Positions 9,458 to 18,880 of a DNA stretch of 64,000 nucleotides are shown here, one piece after another. Both the position numbers and the translations under genes were made by a program. The DNA comes from Paracidovorax wautersii (GTDB taxonomy: Bacteria > Pseudomonadota > Gammaproteobacteria > Burkholderiales > Burkholderiaceae_C): NCBI RefSeq assembly GCF_900113035.1, contig NZ_FONX01000003.1:390837-454836 (forward strand), given 5' to 3'. Numbering within the stretch: position 1 is the first letter of the stretch; each line of letters begins with the position of its first letter. The notes beneath the pieces are model-generated. The model made no database searches, was not told where the DNA came from, and worked only from the letters and a program-made list of their open reading frames with translations.

Positions 9458-10827
9458 GTCATCTCCTGTTGCGTGGGCTCCAAGGGCCCCAGCGGCAGGC
9501 GCGCCTGCAGCACCGCCCCGCCCTCTTCCCGTGCGGCCAGCCGCAGCTCGCCGCCCAGGGCCTCGGCGCGCTCGCCGAGCCAGCGCAGGCCGAAATGCCC
9601 GGGCCGCTGCCAGTCGGCGGGCGGCCCCACGCCGTCATCCTGCACCTGGATGTGCAGAAAGCCATCTTCCCGCGCCTCCACCACCAGCCGCACCCGGCGG
9701 GCCTGGCTGTGGCGCAGGGCATTGGTCAGACCCTCCTGCGCGATGCGGTAGGCGGCCAGGGCCGGCACGGCGGGCAGGCCTTCGGGCAGGTGCGCGCGCT
9801 CGAAGTCGATGGCCACCGCCGGCTGGCTGGCGCGCACGCGCTCCACCAGGTCGTCCAGCGCATCGCCCAGGCCCAGCGAGTCCAGCGCCATGGGCGCCAG
9901 CCGCGGGATCATCCCGTGCATGTGGTCGTAGAGGCGGCCGGCCTCTTCGGTGATGACGCGCGCGGCCTGGGCCGCCTGCGCGTCGGTCTGCTCGCAGCGG
10001 CGCGCCACCGACATGGCCAGGCTGCGGATGGCCGTGACCGACTGGCCCAGTTCGTCGTGCAGCGCGCGCGCGATCTCGCGCCGCTCGGCCTCGATGTGGC
10101 CTTCGATCAGCCCGGCCAGCTCGCGCGAATCGGAGAGCCGCCGCTCGGCCTCGTAGGCGCGGCGGTGCATGGCCAGATGGTCCTTGAGCACGGCGGTCAT
10201 GCGGTTGAAAGCGCCGCCGATGGCCGCCGCCTCCTGGCCGCGCAGCGGCGGCAGCACCACGCCGAAGTCGCCGCCTTCGAGCCGGTTCAGCCCCGCGACG
10301 ATCTGCGAGAACGGCTGAAGCGCCCGCCCCATGGCCCAGAACACCAGGGCATTGACCAGCAGCAGCATGGCGGCGCCGCCGCCGGCCAGGGTGAGCAGGT
10401 CGTCCCAGCCGTCGAGCACGGCGCGCGAGGGCTCGGCCTCGATGGCCAGATAGCCGTGGGGCAGCGCGATCACCTGGCGCGAGATCTGCGGCACGACCAG
10501 GGCCGAGAACCAGGCCGGCGCCTCGCGTCCCTGCTTGTAGGTGAAGGGCGGGGAGCGGTAGAGCACCCGGCCCTCGCCATCGACCAGCGTGATGTCGTTG
10601 GCCCGCACCCGGCCCAGGCGCTGCAGGAAGCGCAGCAGGCTCTCAGGCCCCTCGGGCGCGTACACCCCGTCGATGCGCTGCAGCAGCTGCGTGGTGACGC
10701 GGTTGGCCGCCTGCACCTCTTCGCGCACCGCACTGCGCAGGCTGGCGATCTGCAAGCCGATCATGGCCGCTACCAGCAGGGCGATCACGCCGGCCACGAT
10801 CAGGTTGATCTTCAGGCGCAGGCTCAT
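9454..10827 (-). CDS. HisKA_3-type sensor histidine kinase
   Basis: 457 residues. TM1 at about 8-28 and TM2 at about 146-166 bound a periplasmic sensor of roughly 115 residues; a HAMP-like segment follows (GRALQPFSQIVAGLNRLEGGDFG). The phosphoacceptor is in ALHDELGQSVTAIR, the HisKA_3 dimerisation motif, and the ATPase has NALRHSQARRV (N box) and VQDDGVGPP (G box). Partner of the NarL-type regulator downstream; its start overlaps the peptidase gene upstream. Signal not evident from sequence. Confidence 0.93.
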   Translation of the reverse strand: MSLRLKINLIVAGVIALLVAAMIGLQIASLRSAVREEVQAANRVTTQLLQRIDGVYAPEGPESLLRFLQRLGRVRANDITLVDGEGRVLYRSPPFTYKQGREAPAWFSALVVPQISRQVIALPHGYLAIEAEPSRAVLDGWDDLLTLAGGGAAMLLLVNALVFWAMGRALQPFSQIVAGLNRLEGGDFGVVLPPLRGQEAAAIGGAFNRMTAVLKDHLAMHRRAYEAERRLSDSRELAGLIEGHIEAERREIARALHDELGQSVTAIRSLAMSVARRCEQTDAQAAQAARVITEEAGRLYDHMHGMIPRLAPMALDSLGLGDALDDLVERVRASQPAVAIDFERAHLPEGLPAVPALAAYRIAQEGLTNALRHSQARRVRLVVEAREDGFLHIQVQDDGVGPPADWQRPGHFGLRWLGERAEALGGELRLAAREEGGAVLQARLPLGPLEPTQQEMT

Positions 10828-11837
10828 GCGGGGGCTCCGGGTTCATCGCGCCCCAGGCCGTCGGGAAAGCGGCCGTGCGCGGCGAAGCCGGCCAGCGCCT
10901 GCCCCATGTGCGCCGCCATGGCGGGGTGGAACGGGTCGTGGCCGGCGCCCGGCACTGCGCACCAGCGGCTGCCCGGCAGGCCCTGCTGCACGGCGCGGGC
11001 CGCGGCGGGGCGGCAGACCTCGTCCTGGCTGCCGTGCAGGAACTGGATCGGCAGGCCGGCAAGGCCCGCGGCATCGCCCCAGCCGGCGGCGCCCTGCTGC
11101 GCGCCGATCCAGCAGCCGTGGGCCAGGTAGTGGGCCATCACGCGGTAGCGGTCCAGCGCCTGCTGCAGGGCATCGCCCGTGGGCTCGGGCGGCGGCGGCA
11201 GGCCGGCCAGGGCATGTTCCCAGGCCCGCCAGGCGAGCGTGGCGCGCAGCTGCAGCGCCACGTCGTCCCCCGCGAACAGATCGGTGAGCCAGGGCAGCAG
11301 CTGCGCGCGCCGATCGGCCGGCGCCGGCGCGGCGAAGCGCGCCCAGGCCTCGGGGTGGCGGGCCGCCGCGCCCTGGAAGAACCCGTGCAGTTCGGACGGC
11401 GACGGCACGAACAGGCCGCGCAGCAGCAGGCCGCTGAGCGCGCCGGGGTGGCGGCAGGCATAGGCCAGGGCCAGGGTGGCGCCCCAGGAGCCGCCCACCA
11501 CCAGCCAACGGTCCACGCCCAGATGGCGGCGCAGGGCCTCGATGTCGGCGATCAGGTGGGCGGTGGTGTTGTGGCGGGTTTCGCCGCGCGGCGTGCTGCG
11601 GCCGCAACCGCGCTGGTCGAAGCCGATCACGCGGTAGCGGGCCGGATCGAAGAAGCGCCAGAGCGCGGGCGAATGGCCCGAACCCGGCCCGCCGTGCAGC
11701 ACCAGGGCCGGCAGGCCGCCCGCATCGCCGGCCTGCGACCAGTGCAGCACATGGCCGTCGCCCACGGCCAGGGAACCGGCCGGGCCCGGGGGCGCCGCCA
11801 GGGAAGATGAGGCCAGTGGCGCGCCCGGGGAAGACAT
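10824..11837 (-). CDS. proline iminopeptidase-like alpha/beta hydrolase
   Basis: 337 residues from the ATG at 11837. HGGPGSGHSPALWRFFDP (oxyanion loop), DQRGCGRSTP and the nucleophile elbow GGSWGATLALAYA with catalytic Ser are typical of peptidase family S33, which removes N-terminal proline. GSQDEVCRP and GAGHDPFHP hold the likely Asp and His of the triad. The first 25 residues are low-complexity. First gene of an overlapping three-gene unit with the two-component pair, an unusual pairing; substrate specificity is inferred from family only. Confidence 0.85.
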   Translation of the reverse strand: MSSPGAPLASSSLAAPPGPAGSLAVGDGHVLHWSQAGDAGGLPALVLHGGPGSGHSPALWRFFDPARYRVIGFDQRGCGRSTPRGETRHNTTAHLIADIEALRRHLGVDRWLVVGGSWGATLALAYACRHPGALSGLLLRGLFVPSPSELHGFFQGAAARHPEAWARFAAPAPADRRAQLLPWLTDLFAGDDVALQLRATLAWRAWEHALAGLPPPPEPTGDALQQALDRYRVMAHYLAHGCWIGAQQGAAGWGDAAGLAGLPIQFLHGSQDEVCRPAAARAVQQGLPGSRWCAVPGAGHDPFHPAMAAHMGQALAGFAAHGRFPDGLGRDEPGAPA

Positions 11838-11870
11838 GGCGGCCGATGCTATCAGGCGGCGGCCGACACG

Positions 11871-11886
11871 TGATTCATGAAAATCA
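11871..11886. promoter_or_regulatory. possible operator in the pqqA upstream region
   Basis: A TGATT(N6)AATCA dyad with 5-bp perfect arms sits between the divergent peptidase gene and pqqA. It may bind a dimeric regulator of either gene. No consensus promoter is obvious in this 187-base gap. Confidence 0.3.
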
Positions 11887-12024
11887 TGAGGCCAATCTCC
11901 AGACCCGGCCCACATCGCCAGCGGCCACGCCGACTACGCTTGGGCCAGCAGCAGTCACCGCGCCCTGCGTTGCCTGCCGCTTCCGGGACACCCCGTCCCA
12001 GCATCCATCCACAAGGAGACTCAC

Positions 12025-12099
12025 ATGACCTGGACCACCCCGCAAGCCTGCGATTTCCGTTTCGGCTTTGAAATCACCATGTACGTGGCCGCTCGCTGA
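12025..12099 (+). CDS. pqqA: PQQ precursor peptide PqqA
   Basis: A 24-residue peptide with an AAGGAGA ribosome site 6 bases upstream. It carries Glu16 and Tyr20 in the invariant E-x3-Y arrangement (FEITMYVA); these two side chains are joined by PqqE and become the PQQ skeleton. Length and sequence match known PqqA peptides. First gene of pqqABCDE, separated from pqqB by a strong stem-loop. Confidence 0.97.
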   Translation: MTWTTPQACDFRFGFEITMYVAAR

Positions 12100-12118
12100 G
12101 CCCGCTGCACGCACACGA

Positions 12119-12146
12119 GGCAAAGCCCGCCTTGGCGGGCTTTGCC
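12119..12146 (+). terminator. stem-loop between pqqA and pqqB (attenuator)
   Basis: Perfect 13-bp stem with a 2-base loop, 19 bases after the pqqA stop. There is only a short T-run, so it probably terminates partly, or stabilises a short pqqA transcript, letting the peptide be made in excess of the enzymes. Confidence 0.75.
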
Positions 12147-12183
12147 GTTTCAGGCCACGCCGTTTCCCTTTTTTCCGAAGTCC

Positions 12184-13104
12184 ATGCTCATCCGTGTCCT
12201 TGGCTCCGCCGCCGGCGGCGGCTTTCCGCAGTGGAACTGCAACTGCCCCAACTGCGCGGGCCTGCGCGCCGGCACGCTGCGCGCGCTGCCGCGCACCCAG
12301 TCGTCCCTCTGCGTCACCGGCGAGGGCGGCCAGGACTGGGCGCTGATCAACGCATCGCCCGACATCCTGGAGCAGATCCGCGCCACGCCGGCCCTGCAGC
12401 CGAACCGCAGCCTGCGCGACACCGGCATCGCCGGCGTGCTGCTGATGGACGGCCAGGTCGATCACTCCACGGGCCTCTACATGCTGCGCGAGCGCGGCCG
12501 CCCGCTGCCGCTGTGGTGCGCCGACCCGGTCCATGAAGACCTGACCCGGGGCAACCCCATCCTCAAGGTGCTGGAGCATTTCTGCGGCGTGGACCGGCAC
12601 GTGCTGCCCATCGACGGCAGCAGCTTCCACGTCGATGGCGTGGCCGGCGTGCGCTTTTCGGCCCTGCCGCTCGCCAGCAAGGCCGCGCCCTATTCGCCGC
12701 ACCGCGAAGACCCCGTGCCGGGCGACAACATCGGCCTGACCATGACCTGCGAGCGCAGCGGCCGCAGCCTCTTCTACGCGCCGGGCCTGGGCGCGCACAG
12801 CCCCGAGGTAGACGCCGCCATGCGCAGCGCCGACTGCGTGATGGTGGACGGCACCTTCTGGACCGACGACGAGATGGTCGCCCTGGGCGTGAGCCAGAAG
12901 ACCGCGCGCAGCATCGGCCACCTGCCGCAGTCGGGCGAAGGCGGCATGCTCGAATGGCTCTCCAGCCTGCCGGCCGGCACCCGCAAGGTGCTCATCCACA
13001 TCAACAACACCAACCCCATCCTCGACGAAGACTCGCCCCAGCGCGCCAAGCTGACGCGCCACGGCATCGAGGTGGCCTACGACGGCATGGAGATCGCGCT
13101 CTGA
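12184..13104 (+). CDS. pqqB: PqqB, metallo-beta-lactamase-fold PQQ biosynthesis oxygenase
   Basis: 306 residues starting [19 protein letters not shown], the canonical PqqB N-terminus, with the CNCPNC cysteine cluster. [15 protein letters not shown] is the PqqB form of the metal-binding loop. PqqB hydroxylates the glutamate-tyrosine intermediate in PQQ synthesis. The ATG at 12184 is preferred to an earlier in-frame ATG because it matches the family start. Confidence 0.97.
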   Translation: MLIRVLGSAAGGGFPQWNCNCPNCAGLRAGTLRALPRTQSSLCVTGEGGQDWALINASPDILEQIRATPALQPNRSLRDTGIAGVLLMDGQVDHSTGLYMLRERGRPLPLWCADPVHEDLTRGNPILKVLEHFCGVDRHVLPIDGSSFHVDGVAGVRFSALPLASKAAPYSPHREDPVPGDNIGLTMTCERSGRSLFYAPGLGAHSPEVDAAMRSADCVMVDGTFWTDDEMVALGVSQKTARSIGHLPQSGEGGMLEWLSSLPAGTRKVLIHINNTNPILDEDSPQRAKLTRHGIEVAYDGMEIAL

Positions 13105-13133
13105 GCGGCGCCCTCTCCCCACAGGACATTCCC

Positions 13134-13874
13134 ATGGCACTGATCGACACCGCCCTCGCCCCCGCACGCCCCGCCGGCACCGAGCCCGCCTGGAGCCACG
13201 CCGAGTTCGAAGCCCAGCTGCTCGGCAAGGGCAAGGGCTATCACATCCACCACCCCTTCAACGTCATGCTCAACAGCGGCCGGGCCACGCCCGAGCAGGT
13301 GCGTGGCTGGGTGGCCAACCGTTTCTATTACCAGATCGCCATTCCGGTGAAGGACGCGGCCGTGATGTCCAACTGCCCCGACCGCGAAGTGCGGCGCGGC
13401 TGGGTGCAGCGCATCGTCGATCACGACGGCACCGACACCGACCCGGGCGGCATCGAGGCCTGGATCGCCCTGGGCATGGCCACCGGCCTGAGCCGCGAGG
13501 AGATCACCGACCTGCGCCACGTGCTGCCAGCGGTGCGCTTCGCGGTGGATGCCTACGTGAACTTCGCGCGCCGCGCGCCCTGGCAGGAGGCCGTGTGCTC
13601 CTCGCTCACCGAGCTGTTCGCGCCCGAGATCCACAAGCAGCGCCTGGCCGGCTGGCCCGAGTACTACCCCTGGATCGACAGCGCCGGCCTGCAGTATTTC
13701 CGCAACCGCGTGAGCCAGGCGCGGCGCGACGTGGAGCAGGGCCTGGCCCTGACGCTGGACCATTTCGACACCCGCGCGCTGCAAGAGAGAGCGCTCGACA
13801 TCCTGCAATTCAAGCTCGACATCCTCTGGTCCATGAACGACGCCATGGCCGCACGCTACGGGGTGGCGGCATGA
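13134..13874 (+). CDS. pqqC: pyrroloquinoline-quinone synthase PqqC
   Basis: 246 residues, cofactor-free oxidase that performs the final ring closure and eight-electron oxidation to [40 protein letters not shown] and [14 protein letters not shown] are conserved active-site segments of this helical-bundle family. pqqD begins within its stop codon (ATGA). Confidence 0.97.
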   Translation: MALIDTALAPARPAGTEPAWSHAEFEAQLLGKGKGYHIHHPFNVMLNSGRATPEQVRGWVANRFYYQIAIPVKDAAVMSNCPDREVRRGWVQRIVDHDGTDTDPGGIEAWIALGMATGLSREEITDLRHVLPAVRFAVDAYVNFARRAPWQEAVCSSLTELFAPEIHKQRLAGWPEYYPWIDSAGLQYFRNRVSQARRDVEQGLALTLDHFDTRALQERALDILQFKLDILWSMNDAMAARYGVAA

Positions 13875-14164
13875 GCGCCGGCAGCCCCGCCGCCGACGGC
13901 GCCGCCCTGCGGGTGCCGCGCATCGCCACCGGCTTTCGCCTGCAGTGGGAGCCGGCGCAGAACGCCCACGTCCTGCTCTACCCCGAAGGCATGGTCAAGC
14001 TCAACCAGAGCGCAGGCGAGATCCTGCAGCGCTGCGACGGCCAGCGCGACGTGGCCGCCATCGTGGCCGAGCTGGAAGCCGCCTTCCAGACCACCGGGCT
14101 GGAAGGCGACGTGCGCGCCTTCCTCGCCATCGCCCTCCAGCAGCGCTGGGTGCAGGAGGCATGA
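13871..14164 (+). CDS. pqqD: PqqD, PqqA-binding chaperone
   Basis: 97 residues. [36 protein letters not shown] is the RRE (peptide recognition) fold of PqqD, which presents PqqA to the radical SAM enzyme PqqE. Overlaps pqqC at its start and pqqE at its end by 4 bases each, as expected for tightly coupled partners. Confidence 0.96.
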   Translation: MSAGSPAADGAALRVPRIATGFRLQWEPAQNAHVLLYPEGMVKLNQSAGEILQRCDGQRDVAAIVAELEAAFQTTGLEGDVRAFLAIALQQRWVQEA

Positions 14165-15345
14165 ACATGATGGCCGTGGCCGCGCAGCAGCCCCACCCGC
14201 CGGCCCCGCCCGGCCCGCCGCTCTGGCTGCTGGCCGAGGTCACCTACCGCTGCCCCCTGCACTGCGCCTTTTGCTACAACCCGGTGGACTACGCCCGCCA
14301 CGGCGACGAACTGGGCACCGAAGACTGGCTGCGCGTGCTGCGCGAGGCCCGCGCCCTGGGCGCCGTGCAGTGCGGCTTCTCGGGCGGCGAACCGCTGCTG
14401 CGCGACGACCTGGAGCTGCTGGTGGCCGAGGCGCACCGCCTGGGCTACTACACCAACCTGCTCACCTCCGGCGTGGGCCTGACCGAGGCGCGCGCCGCCG
14501 CGCTCAAGGCCGCCGGGCTGGACCACGTGCAGCTCTCGTTCCAGGACTCCACGCGGGAGATGAACGACTTCCTCTCGCACACCAGGACCTTCGACCTCAA
14601 GCAACGCGTGGCCCGGCTCATCAAGGACCAGGGCTGGCCCATGGTGATGAACGTGGTGATCCATCGCCTCAACATCGACCACATCGGCCGCATCATCGAG
14701 ATGGCCGAGGCCATGGGCGCCGAATACCTGGAGCTGGCCAACACCCAGTACTACTCCTGGGCGCTGGAAAACCGCGACCAGCTGCTGCCCACCCGCGAGC
14801 AGCTGCAGCGCGCCGAGGCCGTGGCGGACGACTGGCGGCGCCGGCTGGAAGGCCGCATGCGCCTTTTCTTCGTGGCGCCCGACTACCACGAGGGCCGGCC
14901 CAAGAAGTGCGTGAACGGCTGGGGCAACATGTTCATGACCGTCACCCCCGACGGCATCGCCCTGCCCTGCCACACGGCGCGCATGCTGCCGGGCCTGGAG
15001 TTTCCCGACCTGCGCAAGACCAGCGTGCAGCACGCCTGGCAGGAATCCGAAGGCTTCAACCGCTACCGCGGCACCGGCTGGATGAAGGAGCCCTGCGCCA
15101 GCTGCGACCAGAAGGAGATCGACCTGGGCGGCTGCCGCTGCCAGGCCTACATGCTCACCCGCGACGCCGAAGCCGCCGACCCCGTCTGCCCCAAGAGCCC
15201 GCACCACAGCGTGGTGCTGGAGGCCGTGCGCCGCGCCGAGGCCGGCGAGGCGCAGGCCCGGCCCCTGGTGTTCCGCGACCCCAAGGCCTCGCGCCGGTTC
15301 ATCGCGGACGGCAACGCGCGCTCGCTGCCCGGCTGCGGCGGCTGA
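14161..15345 (+). CDS. pqqE: PqqE, radical SAM PqqA cyclase
   Basis: 394 residues. CPLHCAFC (about 32-39) is the CxxxCxxC cluster that holds the SAM-cleaving 4Fe-4[10 protein letters not shown] is the SAM-binding GGE motif. The C-terminal SPASM domain shows [28 protein letters not shown] and [18 protein letters not shown], ligands for auxiliary clusters. It forms the Glu-Tyr carbon-carbon bond in PqqA. No PqqF/PqqG-type protease is in the window. Confidence 0.97.
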   Translation: MNMMAVAAQQPHPPAPPGPPLWLLAEVTYRCPLHCAFCYNPVDYARHGDELGTEDWLRVLREARALGAVQCGFSGGEPLLRDDLELLVAEAHRLGYYTNLLTSGVGLTEARAAALKAAGLDHVQLSFQDSTREMNDFLSHTRTFDLKQRVARLIKDQGWPMVMNVVIHRLNIDHIGRIIEMAEAMGAEYLELANTQYYSWALENRDQLLPTREQLQRAEAVADDWRRRLEGRMRLFFVAPDYHEGRPKKCVNGWGNMFMTVTPDGIALPCHTARMLPGLEFPDLRKTSVQHAWQESEGFNRYRGTGWMKEPCASCDQKEIDLGGCRCQAYMLTRDAEAADPVCPKSPHHSVVLEAVRRAEAGEAQARPLVFRDPKASRRFIADGNARSLPGCGG

Positions 15346-15418
15346 GCCCCCGCCCGCGCCCTGGCGGATGGCAACCTGCGACAATCCAAGGTTTGCTCGT
15401 TCCCCAGGGTCCCTTTCC

Positions 15419-17047
15419 GTGTCCTACGCCCCAGAAACCCGGCGCCGCCGCACCTTCGCCATCATCTCCCACCCCGACGCGGGCAAGACCACGCTGACGG
15501 AAAAGCTGCTGCTGTTCTCGGGCGCGATCCAGATCGCGGGCGCCGTCAAGGGCCGCAAGGCCAGCCGCCATGCCACCAGCGACTGGATGGAGATCGAAAA
15601 GCAGCGCGGCATCTCGGTGGCCTCCTCGGTCATGCAGATGCTCTACCGCGACCACGTCATCAACCTGCTGGACACGCCGGGCCACAAGGACTTCTCCGAA
15701 GACACCTACCGCGTGCTCACGGCCGTCGATTCGGCCCTGATGGTGATCGACGCCGCCAACGGCGTGGAGGCGCAGACGCGCCGCCTGATCGAGGTCTGCC
15801 GCCAGCGCGACACGCCCATCATCACCTTCGTCAACAAGATGGACCGCGAGGTGCGCGACCCGCTGGACATCATGGACGAGGTCGAGCGCGAACTGGGCAT
15901 GCCCTGCTGCCCCATGACCTGGCCCGTGGGCCAGGGCAAGAGCTTCGGCGGCATCATCAACCTGCGCACGCAGGCCATGACCGTGTTCGAAAGCGGCAGC
16001 GAACGCCGCCCGCAGGACTTCGAGACCATTCCGCTCTCCGACGCCGCCACGCTGCGCGCGCGCTTCGGCGCCGAATTCGACGCCGCGCTGGAAAGCATGG
16101 AACTGGCCGTGGGCGCATCGCCCGCCTGGGACCATGAAGCCTTCCTGGCCGGCAAGCTCACGCCCGTCTTCTTCGGCTCCGGCGTGAACAACTTCGGGGT
16201 GATGGAAGTGCTGGACGCGCTGGTGGACATGGCGCCCTCGCCCGGCCCGCGCGTGAGCACGCTGCAGGTCAACAAGCAGCCCGTGGTCAAGACCGTGCAG
16301 CCCGAGGACGAGGGCTTCGCCGGCGTGGTGTTCAAGGTACAGGCCAACATGGACGCCAACCACCGCGACCGCATCGCCTTCGTGCGCGTGGCCAGCGGCA
16401 AGTACCAGCCCGGCATGAAGCTCAAGGTGCAGCGCACCGCCAAGGAACTGCGCCCCACCAGCGTGGTGACCTTCATGAGCCAGCGCCGCGAGGCGGTGGA
16501 AGAGGCCTACGCGGGCGACATCATCGGCTTCACCACCCACGGCGGCGTGCAGCTGGGCGACACCATCACCGACGGCGCCAGCCTGCAGTTCACCGGCCTG
16601 CCCTTCTTCGCCCCCGAGATGTTCATGACCGTGGTGCTGAAGAACCCGCTGCGCACCAAGCAGCTGCAGCAGGGCCTGGCCCAGCTGGGCGAGGAAGGCG
16701 CCATCCAGGTCTTCAAGCCCGACGCCGGCGGCAACATGCTGCTGGGCGCCGTGGGCCAGTTGCAGTTCGAAGTCGTGCAGCACCGCCTGAAGACCGAATA
16801 CGACGCCGACGTGCGCCTGGAGAACTGCCAGTACACCGGCGCCCGCTGGATCACGGCCGACAGCGCCGCCGACCTGCGCGCCTTCACCGACGCCTACCCG
16901 CTGCGCCTGGCCCACGACGCGGCCGACACGCTGGCCTACCTCTGCACCAGCCCCTACGACGTGCGCCTGGCGCAGGAGCGCTTCCCCAAGATCCACTTCC
17001 ACCCGCTGCGCGAGCACGCCGGGCTCTCGCTGGGCAGCGCGGGCTGA
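15419..17047 (+). CDS. prfC: peptide chain release factor 3
   Basis: 542 residues from a GTG at 15419, selected because VSYAPETRRRRTFAIISHPDAGKTT matches the family N-terminus; the ORF extends 51 bases further upstream without resemblance. GTPase motifs HPDAGKTT (G1), LLDTPGHKDF (G3) and FVNKMDRE (G4) are clear. RF3 recycles RF1/RF2 from the ribosome. The downstream glycosyltransferase gene begins 10 bases later, perhaps read through. Confidence 0.97.
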   Translation: MSYAPETRRRRTFAIISHPDAGKTTLTEKLLLFSGAIQIAGAVKGRKASRHATSDWMEIEKQRGISVASSVMQMLYRDHVINLLDTPGHKDFSEDTYRVLTAVDSALMVIDAANGVEAQTRRLIEVCRQRDTPIITFVNKMDREVRDPLDIMDEVERELGMPCCPMTWPVGQGKSFGGIINLRTQAMTVFESGSERRPQDFETIPLSDAATLRARFGAEFDAALESMELAVGASPAWDHEAFLAGKLTPVFFGSGVNNFGVMEVLDALVDMAPSPGPRVSTLQVNKQPVVKTVQPEDEGFAGVVFKVQANMDANHRDRIAFVRVASGKYQPGMKLKVQRTAKELRPTSVVTFMSQRREAVEEAYAGDIIGFTTHGGVQLGDTITDGASLQFTGLPFFAPEMFMTVVLKNPLRTKQLQQGLAQLGEEGAIQVFKPDAGGNMLLGAVGQLQFEVVQHRLKTEYDADVRLENCQYTGARWITADSAADLRAFTDAYPLRLAHDAADTLAYLCTSPYDVRLAQERFPKIHFHPLREHAGLSLGSAG

Positions 17048-17056
17048 CCGCCCGCC

Positions 17057-18880
17057 ATGCAGAAGGCGTTCTTCGCGCTGGGCCAGTACGCCCAGCTGTT
17101 CATCTTCCTCGCAGCATGCTGGGGCTTCGGGCAAACGCTGCTGCGCTGGCACCGCGATGCGCCGCTGCCCACGCGCAACCCGCTCGCGGTCGCCCTGGGC
17201 ATGGGCGTCTTCATCTGCGCGCTGCAGGCGCTGGCCGTGCTGCACCAGCTGCATGCGGCTACGGTGCTGGCCGTGACGGGCCTGGGCGCGCTGGCGGCGG
17301 GCTGGCACGGCTGGCGCAACCTGCAACGGCGCGCAGGGCTACCCGCGCAGGGCTCCGTCCGGCAGTGGTGGCAGGCCCGCACACCCGCTGAAAGGTACAT
17401 CGCCGCGCTGTTCGTGCTGTGCAGCCTGCCCGCGCTGGTGACGCCGCTCAGCCCGCCCCGCGCCTGGGACGAACTGATGTACCACCTGCCGCATGCCCGC
17501 GAATGGGCGCTCAGCGGCTCGCTGCAGGTGAACGAGTGGCTGCGCTACCCCTGGTTCCCCTACAACTTCGACCTGCTCTTCGCCGCGGCGCTCACGCTGG
17601 GCAACGACGTGCTGCCACACCTGCTGCACGCATCGGCCGGCTGGGTCTGCGCCTGGCTGATCTACCGGCTGGGCGTGCAGCACCTGCAGGACCGAGCCAC
17701 GGCGGCCCTAGCGGCGCTGGCCTGGCTGCTGCTGGGCCGCGGCCTGTTCGGCACGGCCTATGTCGATCTGGGCACGGCCCTCTTCGTGCTGGCCGCCTGC
17801 ACGGCGCTGCAGGAGTGGCATGCGAGCGGCTCGGAAACGGCCCGAACGGCGGCTCGGTGGCCGGACCGCCGCTGGGCCTTCGCCAGCGCCTTCCTGATCG
17901 GCGTGGCGGTCGGCATCAAGTACCAGATGCTGGCGCTGCTGCCGCTCTTCGCGGTGCTGCTGGCCTGGCGCGACCGCCGGCCCGCCACCTGGCTGGGCAC
18001 TCTGGCCTGCCTCTGCCTGCCGTGCCTCTACTGGTATGCGCGCAACGCGCTGCTGACGGGCGACCCGTTCAACCCGGTGGGGGGCCGCATCTTCGGCTTC
18101 ACCGACTGGAACCTCGACGACTACCGCGGGCAGTTCGAAGACCTGCGCCGCAACGCCGGCTGGCCGCACTGGGCGCTCTGGCCCGCCGCCGCCGTGCCGT
18201 TCGTGCCAGCCCTGCGGCGCCAGCGGGCGCTGCGGCACGGCGCCATCGTGGGTACCTACATGCTGCTGATCTGGGCGGCCAGCTCACGCTATCCGCGCTA
18301 TCTGATGTTCGCCTTCCCGCTGCTGGCCCTGCTGTCGGCCGCGAGCGTCATGCACGGGCTGCGCCACCTGGGTGCATGGTGGAAGTCGCGCCGGCCCGCC
18401 GGCACCCGCTGGCCGGGCTGGGTGGCGCTGGCGCTGCTGGCCGGCGTCGGCCTGTCGAGCGCCGGCATGGCCCGCAAGCACTGGAAGAACGTCGCTGCCA
18501 CGCCCGCGCAGCGCGAGGCCGTGCTGCAGGAGCACATTCCGGGCTACGGCGTGCTCACCTACCTTCGCGACCACCCGCAGGCCAGGATCTACCAGCTGGG
18601 GCTGGAGGAATCCCTCTACTACGCGCCACGCCCCATCTGGGGCGACATCTTCGGCCCCTGGCGCTACCGGGACTACCAGTCCCTCTCGCCGCAGGCCCTG
18701 CACCGCAAACTCGCCGAACAGGGTTTCACCGCACTCATCATCCGCACCGACCGGCAACTGCCCGTACTCGCGCAGGGCGACTTCGCGCAATATTTCGAAC
18801 TGCTGCATGCCGACGGCACCATCCGGCTCTACCGCCTGAAGGCGGACCCAGCCGCCGCCCCCTCGCCTTCCACACCATGA
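17057..18880 (+). CDS. GT-C-type membrane glycosyltransferase (GtrC-like position)
   Basis: 607 residues with about ten hydrophobic segments. WDELMYHLPHAREWALSG in the first large loop resembles the acidic catalytic loop of polyprenyl-phosphate-sugar-dependent (GT39/GT83-like) transferases; a soluble periplasmic tail follows the last membrane helix. With the GT2 and GtrA genes after it (each overlapping by 4 bases) it forms a set like phage and Shigella gtr cassettes, where this slot holds the enzyme that transfers the sugar to O-antigen in the periplasm. Acceptor and sugar are unknown. Confidence 0.75.
   Translation: MQKAFFALGQYAQLFIFLAACWGFGQTLLRWHRDAPLPTRNPLAVALGMGVFICALQALAVLHQLHAATVLAVTGLGALAAGWHGWRNLQRRAGLPAQGSVRQWWQARTPAERYIAALFVLCSLPALVTPLSPPRAWDELMYHLPHAREWALSGSLQVNEWLRYPWFPYNFDLLFAAALTLGNDVLPHLLHASAGWVCAWLIYRLGVQHLQDRATAALAALAWLLLGRGLFGTAYVDLGTALFVLAACTALQEWHASGSETARTAARWPDRRWAFASAFLIGVAVGIKYQMLALLPLFAVLLAWRDRRPATWLGTLACLCLPCLYWYARNALLTGDPFNPVGGRIFGFTDWNLDDYRGQFEDLRRNAGWPHWALWPAAAVPFVPALRRQRALRHGAIVGTYMLLIWAASSRYPRYLMFAFPLLALLSAASVMHGLRHLGAWWKSRRPAGTRWPGWVALALLAGVGLSSAGMARKHWKNVAATPAQREAVLQEHIPGYGVLTYLRDHPQARIYQLGLEESLYYAPRPIWGDIFGPWRYRDYQSLSPQALHRKLAEQGFTALIIRTDRQLPVLAQGDFAQYFELLHADGTIRLYRLKADPAAAPSPSTP

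Noticed and set aside
11871..11886. Treating the dyad upstream of pqqA as a proven regulator site
   Set aside because: Arms are only 5 bp and no matching regulator is adjacent; kept only as a low-confidence feature.
15368..15418. Upstream start for prfC adding 17 residues
   Set aside because: The added residues do not resemble RF3 N-termini, while the GTG at 15419 gives the family start.
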